A stretch of 64,000 nucleotides of DNA, from contig CP144143.1 in the NCBI GenBank assembly GCA_028485475.2, positions 1,984,001 through 2,048,000 on the forward strand. The letters are read 5' to 3'. Shown here piece by piece: positions 53,066 through 64,000 of the stretch. The notes under the pieces were generated by a model, which was not told the origin of the DNA, ran no database searches, and was given only the letters and a program-made list of their open reading frames with translations. Source of the DNA: Chitinophagaceae bacterium C216. GTDB taxonomy: Bacteria > Bacteroidota > Bacteroidia > Chitinophagales > Chitinophagaceae. The position numbers and the translations under genes are program-made. Each line of letters starts with the position of its first letter. The first letter of the stretch is position 1.

Positions 53066-54703
<1,638 letters not shown>

Positions 54704-54734
54704 TTACGTTGAAAAGTTATAAAGACCTATTTTA

Positions 54735-54764
54735 TTGAAGCCCTCGTGGCTTCAATTTTTTTTG
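54735..54764. terminator. Intrinsic terminator after the ABC-F gene
   Basis: TTGAAGCC and GGCTTCAA form an eight-base-pair stem with a five-base loop, followed by nine T residues. It lies between convergent genes and may serve both. Confidence 0.88.
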
Positions 54765-54772
54765 GACTCGGA

Positions 54773-55282
54773 TTATTGTGTAATGGGGATATCCGTTTTT
54801 TTAACGGTGAGCACATCCGTACATTGTTGAAGTAGGGTAGTGACCGACCGATTTAATACGGGATGCATAAAGGATCCGGCAATCTCTTCTAACGGTACAA
54901 GCACGAAATTTCTTTCGGAAATACGTGGATGAGGCACGATGAGAGTGGGGCTATGAATCACTTCTTCGTTGAAAAAGAGGATGTCGATGTCTATAATGCG
55001 CGCACCGTATTTCTCTTGGCGGACACGACCCATTTCTTCTTCAATTTCATGAATGCGCGCTAGTGTATCGATTGCATTTAAAGGAGTATGTATCCGTAAT
55101 ACCTGATTATAGAACCTAGGTTGCTCGCTAAGGCCCCAAGGTTCTGTTTCATATACTGATGAAGATTGCTCAATGCTCCCGATCTTTTGTTTGATTTTCT
55201 CTTTAGCAGTAGCTAGATTGGCTGCTTTATTACCTAGATTGGTACCGATAATCAGATAGACAACGTTTACTTTATTTTCCAT
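54773..55282 (-). CDS. folK: 2-amino-4-hydroxy-6-hydroxymethyldihydropteridine diphosphokinase
   Basis: FolK transfers diphosphate from ATP to the pterin in folate synthesis, supplying FolP. The 169-residue protein has YLIIGTNLGNKAANL, YETEPWGLSEQPRFYNQVL and the signature GARIIDIDILFFNEEVI, then VPHPRISERNFVLVPL. It is not linked to folP, which lies 13 kb away. It is divergent from sppA with 134 bases between. Confidence 0.95.
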   Translation of the reverse strand: MENKVNVVYLIIGTNLGNKAANLATAKEKIKQKIGSIEQSSSVYETEPWGLSEQPRFYNQVLRIHTPLNAIDTLARIHEIEEEMGRVRQEKYGARIIDIDILFFNEEVIHSPTLIVPHPRISERNFVLVPLEEIAGSFMHPVLNRSVTTLLQQCTDVLTVKKTDIPITQ

Positions 55283-55416
55283 AAAACCAGATCAAATATC
55301 TTTAATTTTGGCGCATATAGCGTCAAGGGGCTAAAAATATCCATAAAAGTACATAGCGTGATAGGGGCTTTATAGTTGCCCCAGCGATTATGGAATACTA
55401 AAAACAACTTCATCAT

Positions 55417-57174
55417 ATGAAATCATTTCTGAAAATCTTTTGTGCTACATTACTGGCTTTGGTGGTGTGTTGTATACTGATATTTGTATTTCTGGCTGGC
55501 ATTGCAGGAGGTTTAATGTCGAAGCAGGCTACGGTTATAGCCGATAAAACCGTACTGACTATCGATTTGAGTAAAAAATATGAAGAAAGGCCCGTGAAAA
55601 ACTGGCAGTCGGTTGTGAACGCGGATGTTTTGGAAGAAACGCCTTCATTCTTTGATCTTATTAGACTGATTAAAAAAGCGAAAACCGATAAAAATATTAG
55701 CGGCATATTGCTTATCGCTAACAACAACGCAAATGGTTTTGCTACCAGCGATGAAATCCGTAATGCGTTGCTCGATTTCAAAAATTCCGGAAAGTTTATT
55801 ATTGCTTACGGCGATAATATGACGCAGAAAGCGTATGATATAGCCAACATTGCCGATAAGGTGTATGTGAGTCCGAAAGGAGTGTTTGAGTGGGTGGGCT
55901 TTAGTGTTAACTATATGTTCTTGAAAGGAACACTGGATAAGTTGGAAATTAAACCGCAAATTTTTTATGCCGGTAAATTTAAGAGTGCTACCGAACCGTT
56001 CCGTGTAGATAAGATGACCGAGGAAAACAGACTGCAGACTTCTGTTTGGCTGCATGATATTTACAGTGATTTTCTGTATAAAACCTCTGCTACCCGAAAG
56101 ATCGATACTACAACATTGTATCAGCTGGCAAATAGTGGGGCTATTCTTACAGCGGAAGATGCCGTAACCCATAAACTGATTGACGGCGTTAAATATGATG
56201 ATGAAGTAAGGGGTGAGATTAAAAAGCGTTTAGGAATTGATGAAAACGCAAAAATCAGCCTCGTATCTGTAGACAAATATGCGACGGCAGTGGGAGATGA
56301 TAAAGGGAAAGGCGATCGCATTGCATTGATTTATGCTACCGGTAATATTGTAGATGGAAAAGGACAGGAGGATAATATTGGTAGTGAACCTTACATCGAA
56401 CTGTTGCGGAAAGCGCGTTATGACAAAGCCGTTAAAGCTATTGTGCTCCGTGTCAACTCGGGTGGTGGTAGTGCACTGGCCAGTGAAAATATTTGGCGCG
56501 AAATGGCGTTAGCCAAAAAGGAGAAACCTGTGATTGTAAGCATGGGGGATGTGGCAGCATCAGGAGGATACTACATTTCAGTGGCTGCAGATAGCATTTT
56601 CGCTTCTAAAAGTACTATTACAGGCTCCATTGGTGTTTTCGGAGTGGTGCCTGATTTATCGAGCTTCTTTAAAAACAAGCTGGGTGTAACATTCGATGGC
56701 GTAGCTACAGGTCCGCTGGCGAATGCAGGTACGCTCAATCGGCCGATGACGGAGCAGGAGCGCAAACTCTTTCAAACGCATATTGAAAAAATATATGCCG
56801 ATTTTAAACAACGTGTAGCGGATGGACGCAATAAAGATACTGCCTATATAGAAACTATTGCACAGGGGCGTATATGGACAGGTCTTAAAGCCAAAGAAGT
56901 GGGATTGGTGGATGCATATGGAGGATTGCAGAGGGCTATTGAAGCGGCTGCGGCCAAAGCAAAGCTGAGCGAGTATCAGATAAGGGAGTATCCTAAGACT
57001 AGTTCGTTTGTAGAGCGTCTTTTGGGACTAAATAAGGTACAAGCCAGCCAAGCTCGACTTATAAAGGAACAAGTGGGTAGTGAATATTATGAAGTGCTGC
57101 AACAGCTGGATAAAATAAGAGCAATGGCAAGCGGCCCTCAAACCAGACTTCCATTTGATTTTATTATCCATTAA
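55417..57174 (+). CDS. sppA: Signal peptide peptidase SppA, 67-kDa type
   Basis: SppA degrades cleaved signal peptides at the inner membrane. The 585-residue protein has one N-terminal membrane helix (LALVVCCILIFVFLAGIAGG) and two peptidase S49 domains. The catalytic Lys is in FYAGKFKSATEPF of the first domain and the catalytic Ser in VAASGGYYISVAADS of the second, the tandem arrangement of E. coli SppA. A permease gene follows on the same strand 39 bases downstream. Confidence 0.95.
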   Translation: MKSFLKIFCATLLALVVCCILIFVFLAGIAGGLMSKQATVIADKTVLTIDLSKKYEERPVKNWQSVVNADVLEETPSFFDLIRLIKKAKTDKNISGILLIANNNANGFATSDEIRNALLDFKNSGKFIIAYGDNMTQKAYDIANIADKVYVSPKGVFEWVGFSVNYMFLKGTLDKLEIKPQIFYAGKFKSATEPFRVDKMTEENRLQTSVWLHDIYSDFLYKTSATRKIDTTTLYQLANSGAILTAEDAVTHKLIDGVKYDDEVRGEIKKRLGIDENAKISLVSVDKYATAVGDDKGKGDRIALIYATGNIVDGKGQEDNIGSEPYIELLRKARYDKAVKAIVLRVNSGGGSALASENIWREMALAKKEKPVIVSMGDVAASGGYYISVAADSIFASKSTITGSIGVFGVVPDLSSFFKNKLGVTFDGVATGPLANAGTLNRPMTEQERKLFQTHIEKIYADFKQRVADGRNKDTAYIETIAQGRIWTGLKAKEVGLVDAYGGLQRAIEAAAAKAKLSEYQIREYPKTSSFVERLLGLNKVQASQARLIKEQVGSEYYEVLQQLDKIRAMASGPQTRLPFDFIIH

Positions 57175-57213
57175 CAGAGGGGTAGGATTGATCATTTAAA
57201 AGAAACATGATTC

Positions 57214-58314
57214 ATGGCATATAGTCAGACTAGGGCATTGTGGGCGATTACAAAAGCAAGTTTTAAAGCGATTTTTAGTCAGCCCTCGTCGATATTTTTC
57301 AGTTTTTTGTTTCCGATTGCCTTTATTTTGGTTTTCGGTGCATTTAGCGAACGGCCGGCTGATCCCTTCAGGGTTGCGATAAGCAATACAAGCGATACAA
57401 GTAATGTACTCTATGATAGCATTCGCCATAATTCGCTTATAGAAATTGTTCCTTACTCCGATACGGCGCGGCAGTTTGCTGATTTGCAAAAAGGACAGCT
57501 TTCGGCAATAATAGATATTCAAAAAGTACAACATACAGATTCAGCCGTTTTTTATAAAGTACACCTATTGTCGAGTGAAGCGGCCGGAGGTAATGTGTAT
57601 GCGTTGATGCAGGCGTTGGACTATCAAGCATTACAAATAGAACTGAACGATGCGCACAAACTTCAGCGAGAATATGCATTTGTTCCTGAAATTGTTCCCG
57701 GTAAAAAGTATCGACAAATTGATTTTATTCTACCGGGGCAAATAGGCTTTTCGATTCTTTTTGCAACGATGTTCGGGATTGCTTTTGTATTTTTTAATCT
57801 GCGAGAACAGTTGGTGCTAAAACGCTTTTATGCATCTCCGGTTAAAAAAATTAATATTCTGATAGGTATTGGAACCAGTCGCTTGTTCTTTCAGCTGATT
57901 AATGTGATAGTGCTGATTCTTTTTGGCCATTTCTTTTTGAAATTTACACTTATTAATGGTGCTCTCACCTTTATTGAGATGCTATTGATGACTCTTTATA
58001 TGCTTTTCCTGTTGATGGGAGTGGGCCTGATATTTAGTAGTATTGCCAAAAGCGATAGCAGCATTCCTTTACTGATCAACATGTTTGGATTTCCTCAAAT
58101 TTTGTTATCGGGGGTGTTTTTCCCTATAAGCGTATTCCCGCAATGGTTGCAGCATATATGTCAGCTCCTGCCTTTGACGCCGTTTAATAATGCATTGCGT
58201 AAAATATCTTTTGAAGGCCTGCATTTATACGATTGTTGGAGGGAGATTGGCATATTGGGAATCTGGATTATTATAGTGTACGCTATTGTGATTAAGGTGA
58301 TGAAATGGGAGTAG
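57214..58314 (+). CDS. ABC-2 type transporter permease
   Basis: The 366-residue protein has one N-terminal helix (SIFFSFLFPIAFILVFGAF), a periplasmic domain of about 130 residues and five further helices, among them PLLINMFGFPQILLSGVFFP, typical of ABC-2 exporters. No ATPase gene is nearby, as for the other ABC-2 permease of the window at 14.1-15.3 kb. It may be read with sppA and the SRPBCC gene that follows after 40 bases. The exported substrate is unknown. Confidence 0.88.
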   Translation: MAYSQTRALWAITKASFKAIFSQPSSIFFSFLFPIAFILVFGAFSERPADPFRVAISNTSDTSNVLYDSIRHNSLIEIVPYSDTARQFADLQKGQLSAIIDIQKVQHTDSAVFYKVHLLSSEAAGGNVYALMQALDYQALQIELNDAHKLQREYAFVPEIVPGKKYRQIDFILPGQIGFSILFATMFGIAFVFFNLREQLVLKRFYASPVKKINILIGIGTSRLFFQLINVIVLILFGHFFLKFTLINGALTFIEMLLMTLYMLFLLMGVGLIFSSIAKSDSSIPLLINMFGFPQILLSGVFFPISVFPQWLQHICQLLPLTPFNNALRKISFEGLHLYDCWREIGILGIWIIIVYAIVIKVMKWE

Positions 58315-58354
58315 CGAATAGGGGTAAACTTGGAGTGATTTATTTTAGAGCTTT

Positions 58355-58846
58355 ATGAAATATTTGAAATTATTGATAGGAAGCGCAGTGGTATTTTTTA
58401 TCATGGCTTGTATTGTGTCCTTTTTTATTCCGTCGCAATTACGCATACTGCGCATGACGAATATTGCTCCTGAAAAAGACAGTGTGCTGTATCCCGTTCG
58501 CGATTTATCGCAATGGAAAAGCTGGTATCCGGGTTTGGAGCGAGCGCAGCTGGAAGAACCTCACGTGGAACAGGGTAGGGTGATCAAGGCCAGGGTGAAC
58601 GACATACGATTGGAGATCCTTAGTTCCGATAGCAATGCTGTAGAGGCTTCTATGAGTAAGGGCGCTAAGCCGGTAATTATGGGTTGGCGTATTGATCCCT
58701 CCTTCAAAAGTGATTCTTTAGTATTGCAGGGATATATTGAAGTGCAGTTGAAATGGTATCCATGGGAAAAATTTTCCAGTCTCATGCTCGATAAAGCTTA
58801 CGGCGATATGATGAAGAAAAGCCTAGAGAATCTGAAAAATCTGTAA
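58355..58846 (+). CDS. Membrane-anchored SRPBCC-like protein
   Basis: The 163-residue protein has an N-terminal membrane helix (LLIGSAVVFFIMACIVSFFI) and a soluble part that resembles SRPBCC/polyketide-cyclase proteins of Bacteroidota: YPVRDLSQWKSWYPGLE, SKGAKPVIMGWRID, GYIEVQLKWYPWEKFSSLML. It starts 40 bases after the permease gene. Function unknown. It is convergent with queG (26 bases between stops). Confidence 0.75.
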   Translation: MKYLKLLIGSAVVFFIMACIVSFFIPSQLRILRMTNIAPEKDSVLYPVRDLSQWKSWYPGLERAQLEEPHVEQGRVIKARVNDIRLEILSSDSNAVEASMSKGAKPVIMGWRIDPSFKSDSLVLQGYIEVQLKWYPWEKFSSLMLDKAYGDMMKKSLENLKNL

Positions 58847-58872
58847 AAAGTTCCCCAGCATCCTAAGGAGTA

Positions 58873-59820
58873 TTAAAGGGGCGCTGTGGGTTTATCCGTA
58901 CTAATGAATTTTAAGTTGCGAAGAATTCCTTTGTATTTAGCCCGTTTCAATGGAGAATACTTGAAGATTCTTCTAAATTGTTCTTCAGTCATGGCTTCCC
59001 ATTCGCTTGAAGAAAGGTTGAGTATTTCAGGAATAGGATTAAATGCTGGTTCGTTATGCGGCTTACTGAATCGGTTCCAAGGGCATACATCCTGACATAC
59101 ATCACAACCAAATAACCAGTTGTCGAACTTGCCTTGCATTTCGTCAGGAAACAACATTTCCTTTAATTCAATAGTGAAATAAGAGATGCATCTGCTTGCA
59201 TCGATGACCTTGTCGGGCAGAATCGCATTAGTGGGGCATGCGTCAATACATCGGGTGCAGGTTCCGCAATAATCTTTAGCAAACGGAGCGTCGGCCTGAA
59301 GTTCCAAATCAGTTATAAGCGTCGCAATAAAGAAGAAAGAACCGCTTTGTTTATGAATTAGGTTGCCGTTTTTACCTACCCAACCCAATCCACTTTTCAC
59401 GGCCCACGCGCGCTCCAATACAGGAGCAGAATCTACAAATCCTCTGCCGTTAACTGTACCTATTTTTTCTCTTATCTGAGCGAGCAACCCATTTAGTTTT
59501 TCACGGATGACCTCATGGTAATCGTTACCGTATGCGTATTTTGCTATTTGTGGTACATCGGGTTTTTGCTTTTGTGCAGGATAATAATTATACAATAATG
59601 TAATTACAGACTTGGCTCCTGGTACGAGCTTGGTAGGATCCACGCGGAGATCAAAGTGGTTTTCCATATAGCGCATCTGGCCATGCATGCCTTTATTCAA
59701 CCAAGCTTCGAGCTTGCGAGCCTCCTCAGGAAGCGGAGTCGCCTGAGCAATGCCGCAATAATCAAAGCCTAACTGCTTGCTGATTTGCTTGATGAATAAG
59801 GTGCGCTTGTCGATATCCAT
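58873..59820 (-). CDS. queG: Epoxyqueuosine reductase
   Basis: QueG reduces epoxyqueuosine to queuosine in tRNA with cobalamin and two 4Fe-4S clusters. The 315-residue protein has [27 protein letters not shown], the cluster motif [16 protein letters not shown] and the second [11 protein letters not shown]. The length is that of the form without C-terminal HEAT repeats. The start is ATG 59820; an in-frame TTG at 59832 is less likely. It is probably co-transcribed with the upstream lactonase-like gene (35 bases). Confidence 0.95.
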   Translation of the reverse strand: MDIDKRTLFIKQISKQLGFDYCGIAQATPLPEEARKLEAWLNKGMHGQMRYMENHFDLRVDPTKLVPGAKSVITLLYNYYPAQKQKPDVPQIAKYAYGNDYHEVIREKLNGLLAQIREKIGTVNGRGFVDSAPVLERAWAVKSGLGWVGKNGNLIHKQSGSFFFIATLITDLELQADAPFAKDYCGTCTRCIDACPTNAILPDKVIDASRCISYFTIELKEMLFPDEMQGKFDNWLFGCDVCQDVCPWNRFSKPHNEPAFNPIPEILNLSSSEWEAMTEEQFRRIFKYSPLKRAKYKGILRNLKFISTDKPTAPL

Positions 59821-59855
59821 GATTTTATGCAACGTTGAAAATTGTATAGATGGTA

Positions 59856-60965
59856 CTAATGCCCATCAATCCATTGTAAACATACGGGAGCACCTACCTC
59901 AATGCGCGCTCCTGTATCTTGTAATAGACCCGTATTTGAGTCTATTCTGAAGATGGTAATGTCGTTGGATTTCTGATTAGCGGCCAGCAGAAATTTTCCT
60001 GATGGATGAATGGTAAAGTTGCGGGGAAAATCTCCCAAGGTTGCTTGTTCACCTATAAAGCTGAGCTTTCCATTTTGAGGATCTACACTAAAAATCTGGA
60101 TGGTGCTATTGCTTCGTTGTGATACATATAAAAATCGTTCGTCAGGGGAAAGATGAATATCCGCTCCCGCACCATCCTGTTCAGCAGGAAGATGGTTAAC
60201 AGTTTGAATAATTGTATAGCCATCCTTACGCTTTTGTATTACATCTACACTGCCGGATAATTCTTCGATGAGATAGCCAAACGTACCTTTCCGAGTGAAA
60301 ATAATATGGCGCGGACCTCCTCCTGGTTTTACTGAAATGACCGACTGGTTCTTTGTATCTAAGAAACCTGTTTGTGCATTGAAGGGATATACTATTACTT
60401 TATCTAATCCCAAATCGGGAACAAATAAGGTTTTATTGTCTTCGCTTATGTAAGTGCAGTGTACATGCGCGTTTTCTTGTCTACTTTTATTGATACTGCT
60501 TCCTTTGTGTTGTATAAATTGATGACGAGGGCCAATCCTACCATCCGACAGAATCGGATACACAGTAAGGCTGCCGCTACTATAATTACCTACAAAAAGC
60601 CATTTGCCTGTTCGGTCTAAACTAATGTAGCAGGGATCGCTGCCGTTGCTGTCTTCACTGTTTACAAATGTCAAGCTATTATTGCCAGGGTTATAGGAAA
60701 AAGCACTAACTGTTCCGTTTTTGTTTTCTTCATTCACACAATAAACAAAAGCATTGTTTTTGTCGGCAACAAGAAAAGAAGGATTATTGGTATTGACATG
60801 ACTAACAGGTGAGGCTTTTCCGGTTGTTGTATCAAAAGCATAGATGTAGATACCCTTGCTAAGTTTGTTGTGAGTGTAGGTGCCGATTAACAGTTTTTGA
60901 GCATATGTATTCATAAAGAAGATGGTGCCAATGCTGCACATTATGGTTGTAAGCAATAATTTCAT
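59856..60965 (-). CDS. Secreted lactonase family protein (6-phosphogluconolactonase-like beta-propeller)
   Basis: From ATG 60965 the product has 369 residues: a signal peptide ([20 protein letters not shown]) and a seven-bladed propeller of the YbhE/Pgl type with blades such as [40 protein letters not shown] and [20 protein letters not shown]. The cytoplasmic family member YbhE hydrolyses 6-phosphogluconolactone, but the exported forms probably act on other lactones. An extension to 61025 is open but carries a basic non-signal sequence. Confidence 0.88.
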   Translation of the reverse strand: MKLLLTTIMCSIGTIFFMNTYAQKLLIGTYTHNKLSKGIYIYAFDTTTGKASPVSHVNTNNPSFLVADKNNAFVYCVNEENKNGTVSAFSYNPGNNSLTFVNSEDSNGSDPCYISLDRTGKWLFVGNYSSGSLTVYPILSDGRIGPRHQFIQHKGSSINKSRQENAHVHCTYISEDNKTLFVPDLGLDKVIVYPFNAQTGFLDTKNQSVISVKPGGGPRHIIFTRKGTFGYLIEELSGSVDVIQKRKDGYTIIQTVNHLPAEQDGAGADIHLSPDERFLYVSQRSNSTIQIFSVDPQNGKLSFIGEQATLGDFPRNFTIHPSGKFLLAANQKSNDITIFRIDSNTGLLQDTGARIEVGAPVCLQWIDGH

Positions 60966-61131
60966 CCGGGTATGTTTAATTGTAAAAATAGGTATTCTCT
61001 TTATTGGCTGGTATAAATGCTTCAAAATACATTAGCTATTTTTTAACAAAGCCCTACAAACCATTTGAATCGGCAGACTATCTATGTTGTAGAAGGAACA
61101 CAATATTTTTTAACCTATTAAATATATAAAA

Positions 61132-61581
61132 ATGAAAAAGGTATTAACATATGTGGTGGTGGTGATATTAGGAGTAGTGGTGTTGTCGGGCTGTACCAAA
61201 AGAAGATATTACGACCCTCCGATAGACAAAAATAAAGAGGTTGCTTATGTAGATTATTTCTACGACGACTATCCTTATGTTTTTATTGTGAAGTTTGAAT
61301 ATGACGGACGCTATGCTATTGTAACTACATTAAATGAGGACGAGTATTTACCTATATTGGGTGAGCGCCTGATTGGTAATTTCTCAGTGGGTAAGAAGAG
61401 TATCTATGTACCAAAGGGTAATTTCTACGCTCGGGTAGATGTTCTGGAAACGAATATTCGTACCCAACGTGAAGCCGATAATGCGCTGGCTTATTGGGTG
61501 GATAACGATCCTTATGCCTCCTTTGCAGGAGCGATGAGAAGTAAGGCAAAACCGGATATTAAAATGCTTCCCAAACGATAG
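61132..61581 (+). CDS. Putative lipoprotein of unknown function
   Basis: The 149-residue protein has a lipoprotein signal with lipobox LSGC (Cys at residue 21). The mature part starts with TKRRYYDPPIDKNKEVAYVD and is rich in Tyr and Asp, followed by KFEYDGRYAIVTTLNEDEYL and IYVPKGNFYARVDVLETNIR. No domain is recognised; the order of strands suggests a small beta-rich fold. It stands alone, 166 bases from the divergent lactonase gene, with a terminator after it. Confidence 0.78.
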   Translation: MKKVLTYVVVVILGVVVLSGCTKRRYYDPPIDKNKEVAYVDYFYDDYPYVFIVKFEYDGRYAIVTTLNEDEYLPILGERLIGNFSVGKKSIYVPKGNFYARVDVLETNIRTQREADNALAYWVDNDPYASFAGAMRSKAKPDIKMLPKR

Positions 61582-61604
61582 AGATATCCGTTCTTCATAC
61601 ATTC

Positions 61605-61626
61605 GGCCGCGCAAGCGGCCTTTTAT
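61605..61626 (+). terminator. Intrinsic terminator after the lipoprotein gene
   Basis: GGCCGC-GCAA-GCGGCC is a six-base-pair GC-only stem with a tetraloop, followed by TTTTAT. Confidence 0.82.
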
Positions 61627-61644
61627 CATGAAATGCGTATTGAA

Positions 61645-61675
61645 GAAAAGGGATCAGCAAAGCTGATCCCTTTTC
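61645..61675. terminator. Terminator of dapA (symmetrical hairpin)
   Basis: GAAAAGGGATCAGC and GCTGATCCCTTTTC form a perfect 14-base-pair stem with a three-base loop and T residues on both strands, so it can end transcription of dapA and catch read-through from the left. Confidence 0.9.
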
Positions 61676-61692
61676 TTTTATGCTTGATATCT

Positions 61693-62580
61693 TTATTGCG
61701 CTGCCGTCATGAGTTCTCTGATATAAGCTGCATGCTTTTCACTAACGGGTACCACTGGCAATCTGCAATTCGTACTACATAATCCCATTTCTTTGAGATA
61801 TTGTTTTACACCTGATGGGCTGCCTTCACTGAACATAGAGTTGATAATTTCTATGTATTTCAAATGTATGGGTAAAGCATCAGCAAATTTTCCGGCCAGG
61901 CAGAGGCGTACCATCTCAGAGAATTCTTTAGGATAAGCATTCGCCACAACCGAGATAACGCCTTTAGCGCCCAGTGCGATCATGGGTAATGTGATACCGT
62001 CATCACCACTGATGACCATAAAGTCTGCCGGTTTATGCTTGATGATTTGATTAATCTGATCGAAATTGCCGGAGGCTTCTTTAGTGGCGATAATATTTTT
62101 GCAATCGTGTGCAATGCGGAGGGTTGTTTCGGCAGTTACATTCATGCCGGTTCTACCGGGAACATTGTACATGATTACTGGTAGGGGTGCGGCATCATTT
62201 ACCGCTTTATAATGCTGATAAATACCTTCCTGTCTGGGTTTGTTATAGTAAGGTGAAACGGATAAAATGGCATCGTAGCCGTCCAGTTTCATGGTAGAAA
62301 GTGCATGTACGGTTTCTTTGGTATCATTACCGCCGATACCTGCTACCAGTCCGATGCGGCCGGCAGCTTTTTCTTTAACAAAGTCAAATAATATCTGCTC
62401 TTCTTCTCTGGTAAGTGTAGCGCTTTCGCCCGTGGTACCGGCTACTACCAGATACTCAATTTTATTATCAATCCAGAAATTAATCAGATTTTCCAGTGCA
62501 GGCCAGTCGAAATCGCCGGATGCCGTAAATGGAGTTACAATCGCAACTCCTGTACCTGTTAGTTTTTGTTGTATAGACAT
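61693..62580 (-). CDS. dapA: 4-hydroxy-tetrahydrodipicolinate synthase
   Basis: DapA condenses pyruvate and aspartate semialdehyde for lysine and diaminopimelate synthesis. The 295-residue protein has GTGVAIVTPF, VAGTTGESATLTREEEQILF, the catalytic Tyr in IMYNVPGRTG and the Schiff-base Lys in IIATKEASGN. The start is ATG 62580; an in-frame TTG-type extension to 62634 is unlikely. It stands alone. Confidence 0.97.
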   Translation of the reverse strand: MSIQQKLTGTGVAIVTPFTASGDFDWPALENLINFWIDNKIEYLVVAGTTGESATLTREEEQILFDFVKEKAAGRIGLVAGIGGNDTKETVHALSTMKLDGYDAILSVSPYYNKPRQEGIYQHYKAVNDAAPLPVIMYNVPGRTGMNVTAETTLRIAHDCKNIIATKEASGNFDQINQIIKHKPADFMVISGDDGITLPMIALGAKGVISVVANAYPKEFSEMVRLCLAGKFADALPIHLKYIEIINSMFSEGSPSGVKQYLKEMGLCSTNCRLPVVPVSEKHAAYIRELMTAAQ

Positions 62581-62745
62581 TTTTAATATATCGTTTGATG
62601 CGTGATTCGAATCGTTATACTTTACTTTCTGCAATAGGATGATGCCGATTGTAATACAGCTAAGTTAATATGTAAAATGAAGGTAACAGCAGTTGCTGAT
62701 ACCCTAATCAATGTATATGTAATAATGCTGAAGTTGAATTATGCA

Positions 62746-63717
62746 TTATAGTTCTTCCCAGACACCCATTTTGCAGAACTTATCGATGCGGGCTTGTACG
62801 CGTTGTTCAGCATCCATATTTTTTAGTTCTGCCAAGGCTTGCAGAATTTGTTTTTTGACATTATCTGCAGCTTGCTTGTAATCCCAGTGTGCGCCACCGG
62901 GCGGCTCGGGAATGATACCATCAATTAGTCCAAACTCCTTCATTTTACTGGAAGTAAGTTTTAGCTGCTCGGCAGCCTGCACTTTATAATCCCAGCTGCG
63001 CCACAGGATGGTGCTACAGTTTTCGGGTGAGATTACGGTATACCATGTGTTTTCCATCATATATACTCTATCACCCACGCCTATACCCAATGCGCCTCCA
63101 CTGGCTCCTTCACCGATGATAATACAAATTACCGGCACTTTCAGACGCATCATTTCGTAAATGTTGCGCGCAATAGCTTCACCCTGCCCGCGCTCCTCGG
63201 CTTCTAGGCCAGGGTAGGCACCGGGAGTATCAATCAGGGTGATAATAGGCTTGTTGAACTTTTCGGCCAGCTTCATTAAGCGTAATGCCTTGCGATATCC
63301 TTCGGGGTTGGCCATCCCGAAATTGCGAAGCTGACGTTTTTTGGTATTGGTGCCTTTTTGGTGGCCGATAATCATTACGGTCTGGCCTTCTAGTGAAGCA
63401 AGGCCACCTACTATAGCTTTATCGTCTTTTATATTACGATCACCGTATAATTCAACATAATTTTCTGTCATCAGCTCAATATACTTATGAGTATAAGGGC
63501 GATCGGGATGACGGCTCAGTTGTACGCGTTGCCAGTCGCTGAGGTTTTGAGTAATCGTTCTGCGGGTTTCTTCTACCTTTTGTTGAAGCTGCTCAATCTG
63601 GGAACTCAGGTCGATATTGGTCTTTTCCTGGCGTTCAGCAGTGAGAGCAATTTCATCCAAAAGATCTTTTATTGGTTTTTCAAAATCAAGAAATTGCCTG
63701 TTCTGAACATCTGGCAT
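62746..63717 (-). CDS. accA: Acetyl-CoA carboxylase carboxyltransferase subunit alpha
   Basis: AccA and AccD transfer CO2 from carboxybiotin to acetyl-CoA in the first step of fatty acid synthesis. The 323-residue protein has the N-terminal helical region ([20 protein letters not shown]), then [40 protein letters not shown] and the core [20 protein letters not shown]. The length is that of the family. Confidence 0.97.
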   Translation of the reverse strand: MPDVQNRQFLDFEKPIKDLLDEIALTAERQEKTNIDLSSQIEQLQQKVEETRRTITQNLSDWQRVQLSRHPDRPYTHKYIELMTENYVELYGDRNIKDDKAIVGGLASLEGQTVMIIGHQKGTNTKKRQLRNFGMANPEGYRKALRLMKLAEKFNKPIITLIDTPGAYPGLEAEERGQGEAIARNIYEMMRLKVPVICIIIGEGASGGALGIGVGDRVYMMENTWYTVISPENCSTILWRSWDYKVQAAEQLKLTSSKMKEFGLIDGIIPEPPGGAHWDYKQAADNVKKQILQALAELKNMDAEQRVQARIDKFCKMGVWEEL

Positions 63718-63856
63718 AATACGAGTTGTTTTATGAAGCGGCTAAATTAATGAATAATTAATTAATAGGGTTTTGAAATATCTCAACAAGTGTTGATACC
63801 TATTTGTCCGAAACAACGCCGCCAGATTGTTTCAGTTATTTATCAATAGTTTAAAG

Positions 63857-64000
63857 TTACCTAATCTGACCGTTACCTTCCAGCACCCATTTTTCGGTAA
63901 CAAGCTTTTCGAGCGCAAAAGGGCCGCGCGCATGTAGTTTTTGGGTAGAAATACCGATTTCTGCTCCCAGGCCAAATTCTTCTCCGTCGGTAAATCGGGT
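63857..64000 (-). CDS. proA: Glutamate-5-semialdehyde dehydrogenase, C-terminal end (ProA)
   Basis: The 47 visible residues up to the stop match the end of Pro[20 protein letters not shown], then [19 protein letters not shown] and a final GNGQIR. The 5' part lies beyond the window. ProA reduces gamma-glutamyl phosphate in proline synthesis. The gene is 139 bases from accA on the same strand. Confidence 0.9.
   Translation of the reverse strand, partial: TRFTDGEEFGLGAEIGISTQKLHARGPFALEKLVTEKWVLEGNGQIR

Overview
The window looks like a chromosomal segment of a Bacteroidota bacterium, probably of the Chitinophagaceae/Sphingobacteriia side. Pointers: promoters with the Bacteroidota -7 box TAnnTTTG (-33 TTTG), few Shine-Dalgarno sequences and several TTG starts, a TonB receptor with an N-terminal carboxypeptidase-regulatory-like domain, a long NusB, DUF1599 and BT_3928-type DoxX genes beside folP, and DUF1573, YajC, CoaE, RecF and DciA genes in one neighbourhood. 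No rRNA, tRNA or CRISPR array was seen.

Layout. 1-5.4 kb is core housekeeping: UbiA-type prenyltransferase (cut by the window edge), ruvX, def, radC, prs, rplY (Ctc type), pth and a FAH-fold hydrolase. 5.5-9.3 kb holds a small RGPP-tailed membrane protein, a TonB receptor and a convergent, overlapping L,D-transpeptidase lipoprotein. 9.4-20.6 kb is a mixed region: an oxidoreductase, a Crp-like regulator followed by a TolC/HlyD/ABC-2 export operon, and small NAD(P)-, FMN- and stress-type genes. 31-39 kb is a second accessory stretch dominated by regulator/reductase pairs (MarR, HxlR, AraC, MFS) with a frameshifted membrane protein. 39.5-64 kb returns to core: GT35 phosphorylase homologue, folP, DoxX, OppB-type permease, dciA, recF, coaE, yajC, nusB, groES-groEL, an ABC-F protein, folK, sppA, queG, dapA, accA and the end of proA.

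The most unusual region is 21.0-29.65 kb, an AT-rich island starting where a CYTH gene is cut short. It consists of four consecutive units, all with genes on the + strand: an SRPBCC protein, a HEPN-like protein, a type III restriction-modification operon with an embedded GxxExxY nuclease-like gene, and a lipoprotein. Each unit begins with its own core (GTTGGCGGT, GTTAGCGGT, GTTATGCG, GTTAGTGGC) and ends with the reverse complement of that same core (ACCGCCAAC, ACCGCTAAC, CGCACAAC, GCCACTAAC). This is the relation between the core and inverse core of one integron gene cassette, yet the cores do not fit the GTTRRRY consensus and no integrase is in the window. I read it as an integrase-less, integron-like cassette array of a divergent type, one unit being a 5.4-kb defence operon. 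It is followed by a serine-recombinase fragment and an unrecognised 209-residue protein.

Other points of interest: a GT35 phosphorylase homologue with Thr where the PLP-binding Lys should be; an ABC-F protein whose second ATPase site has a natural Glu-to-Gln change and no Walker A; tandem palindromes upstream of groESL; dyads at divergent regulator/reductase promoters; a frameshift in a six-G run; and a terminator that overlaps the next promoter.
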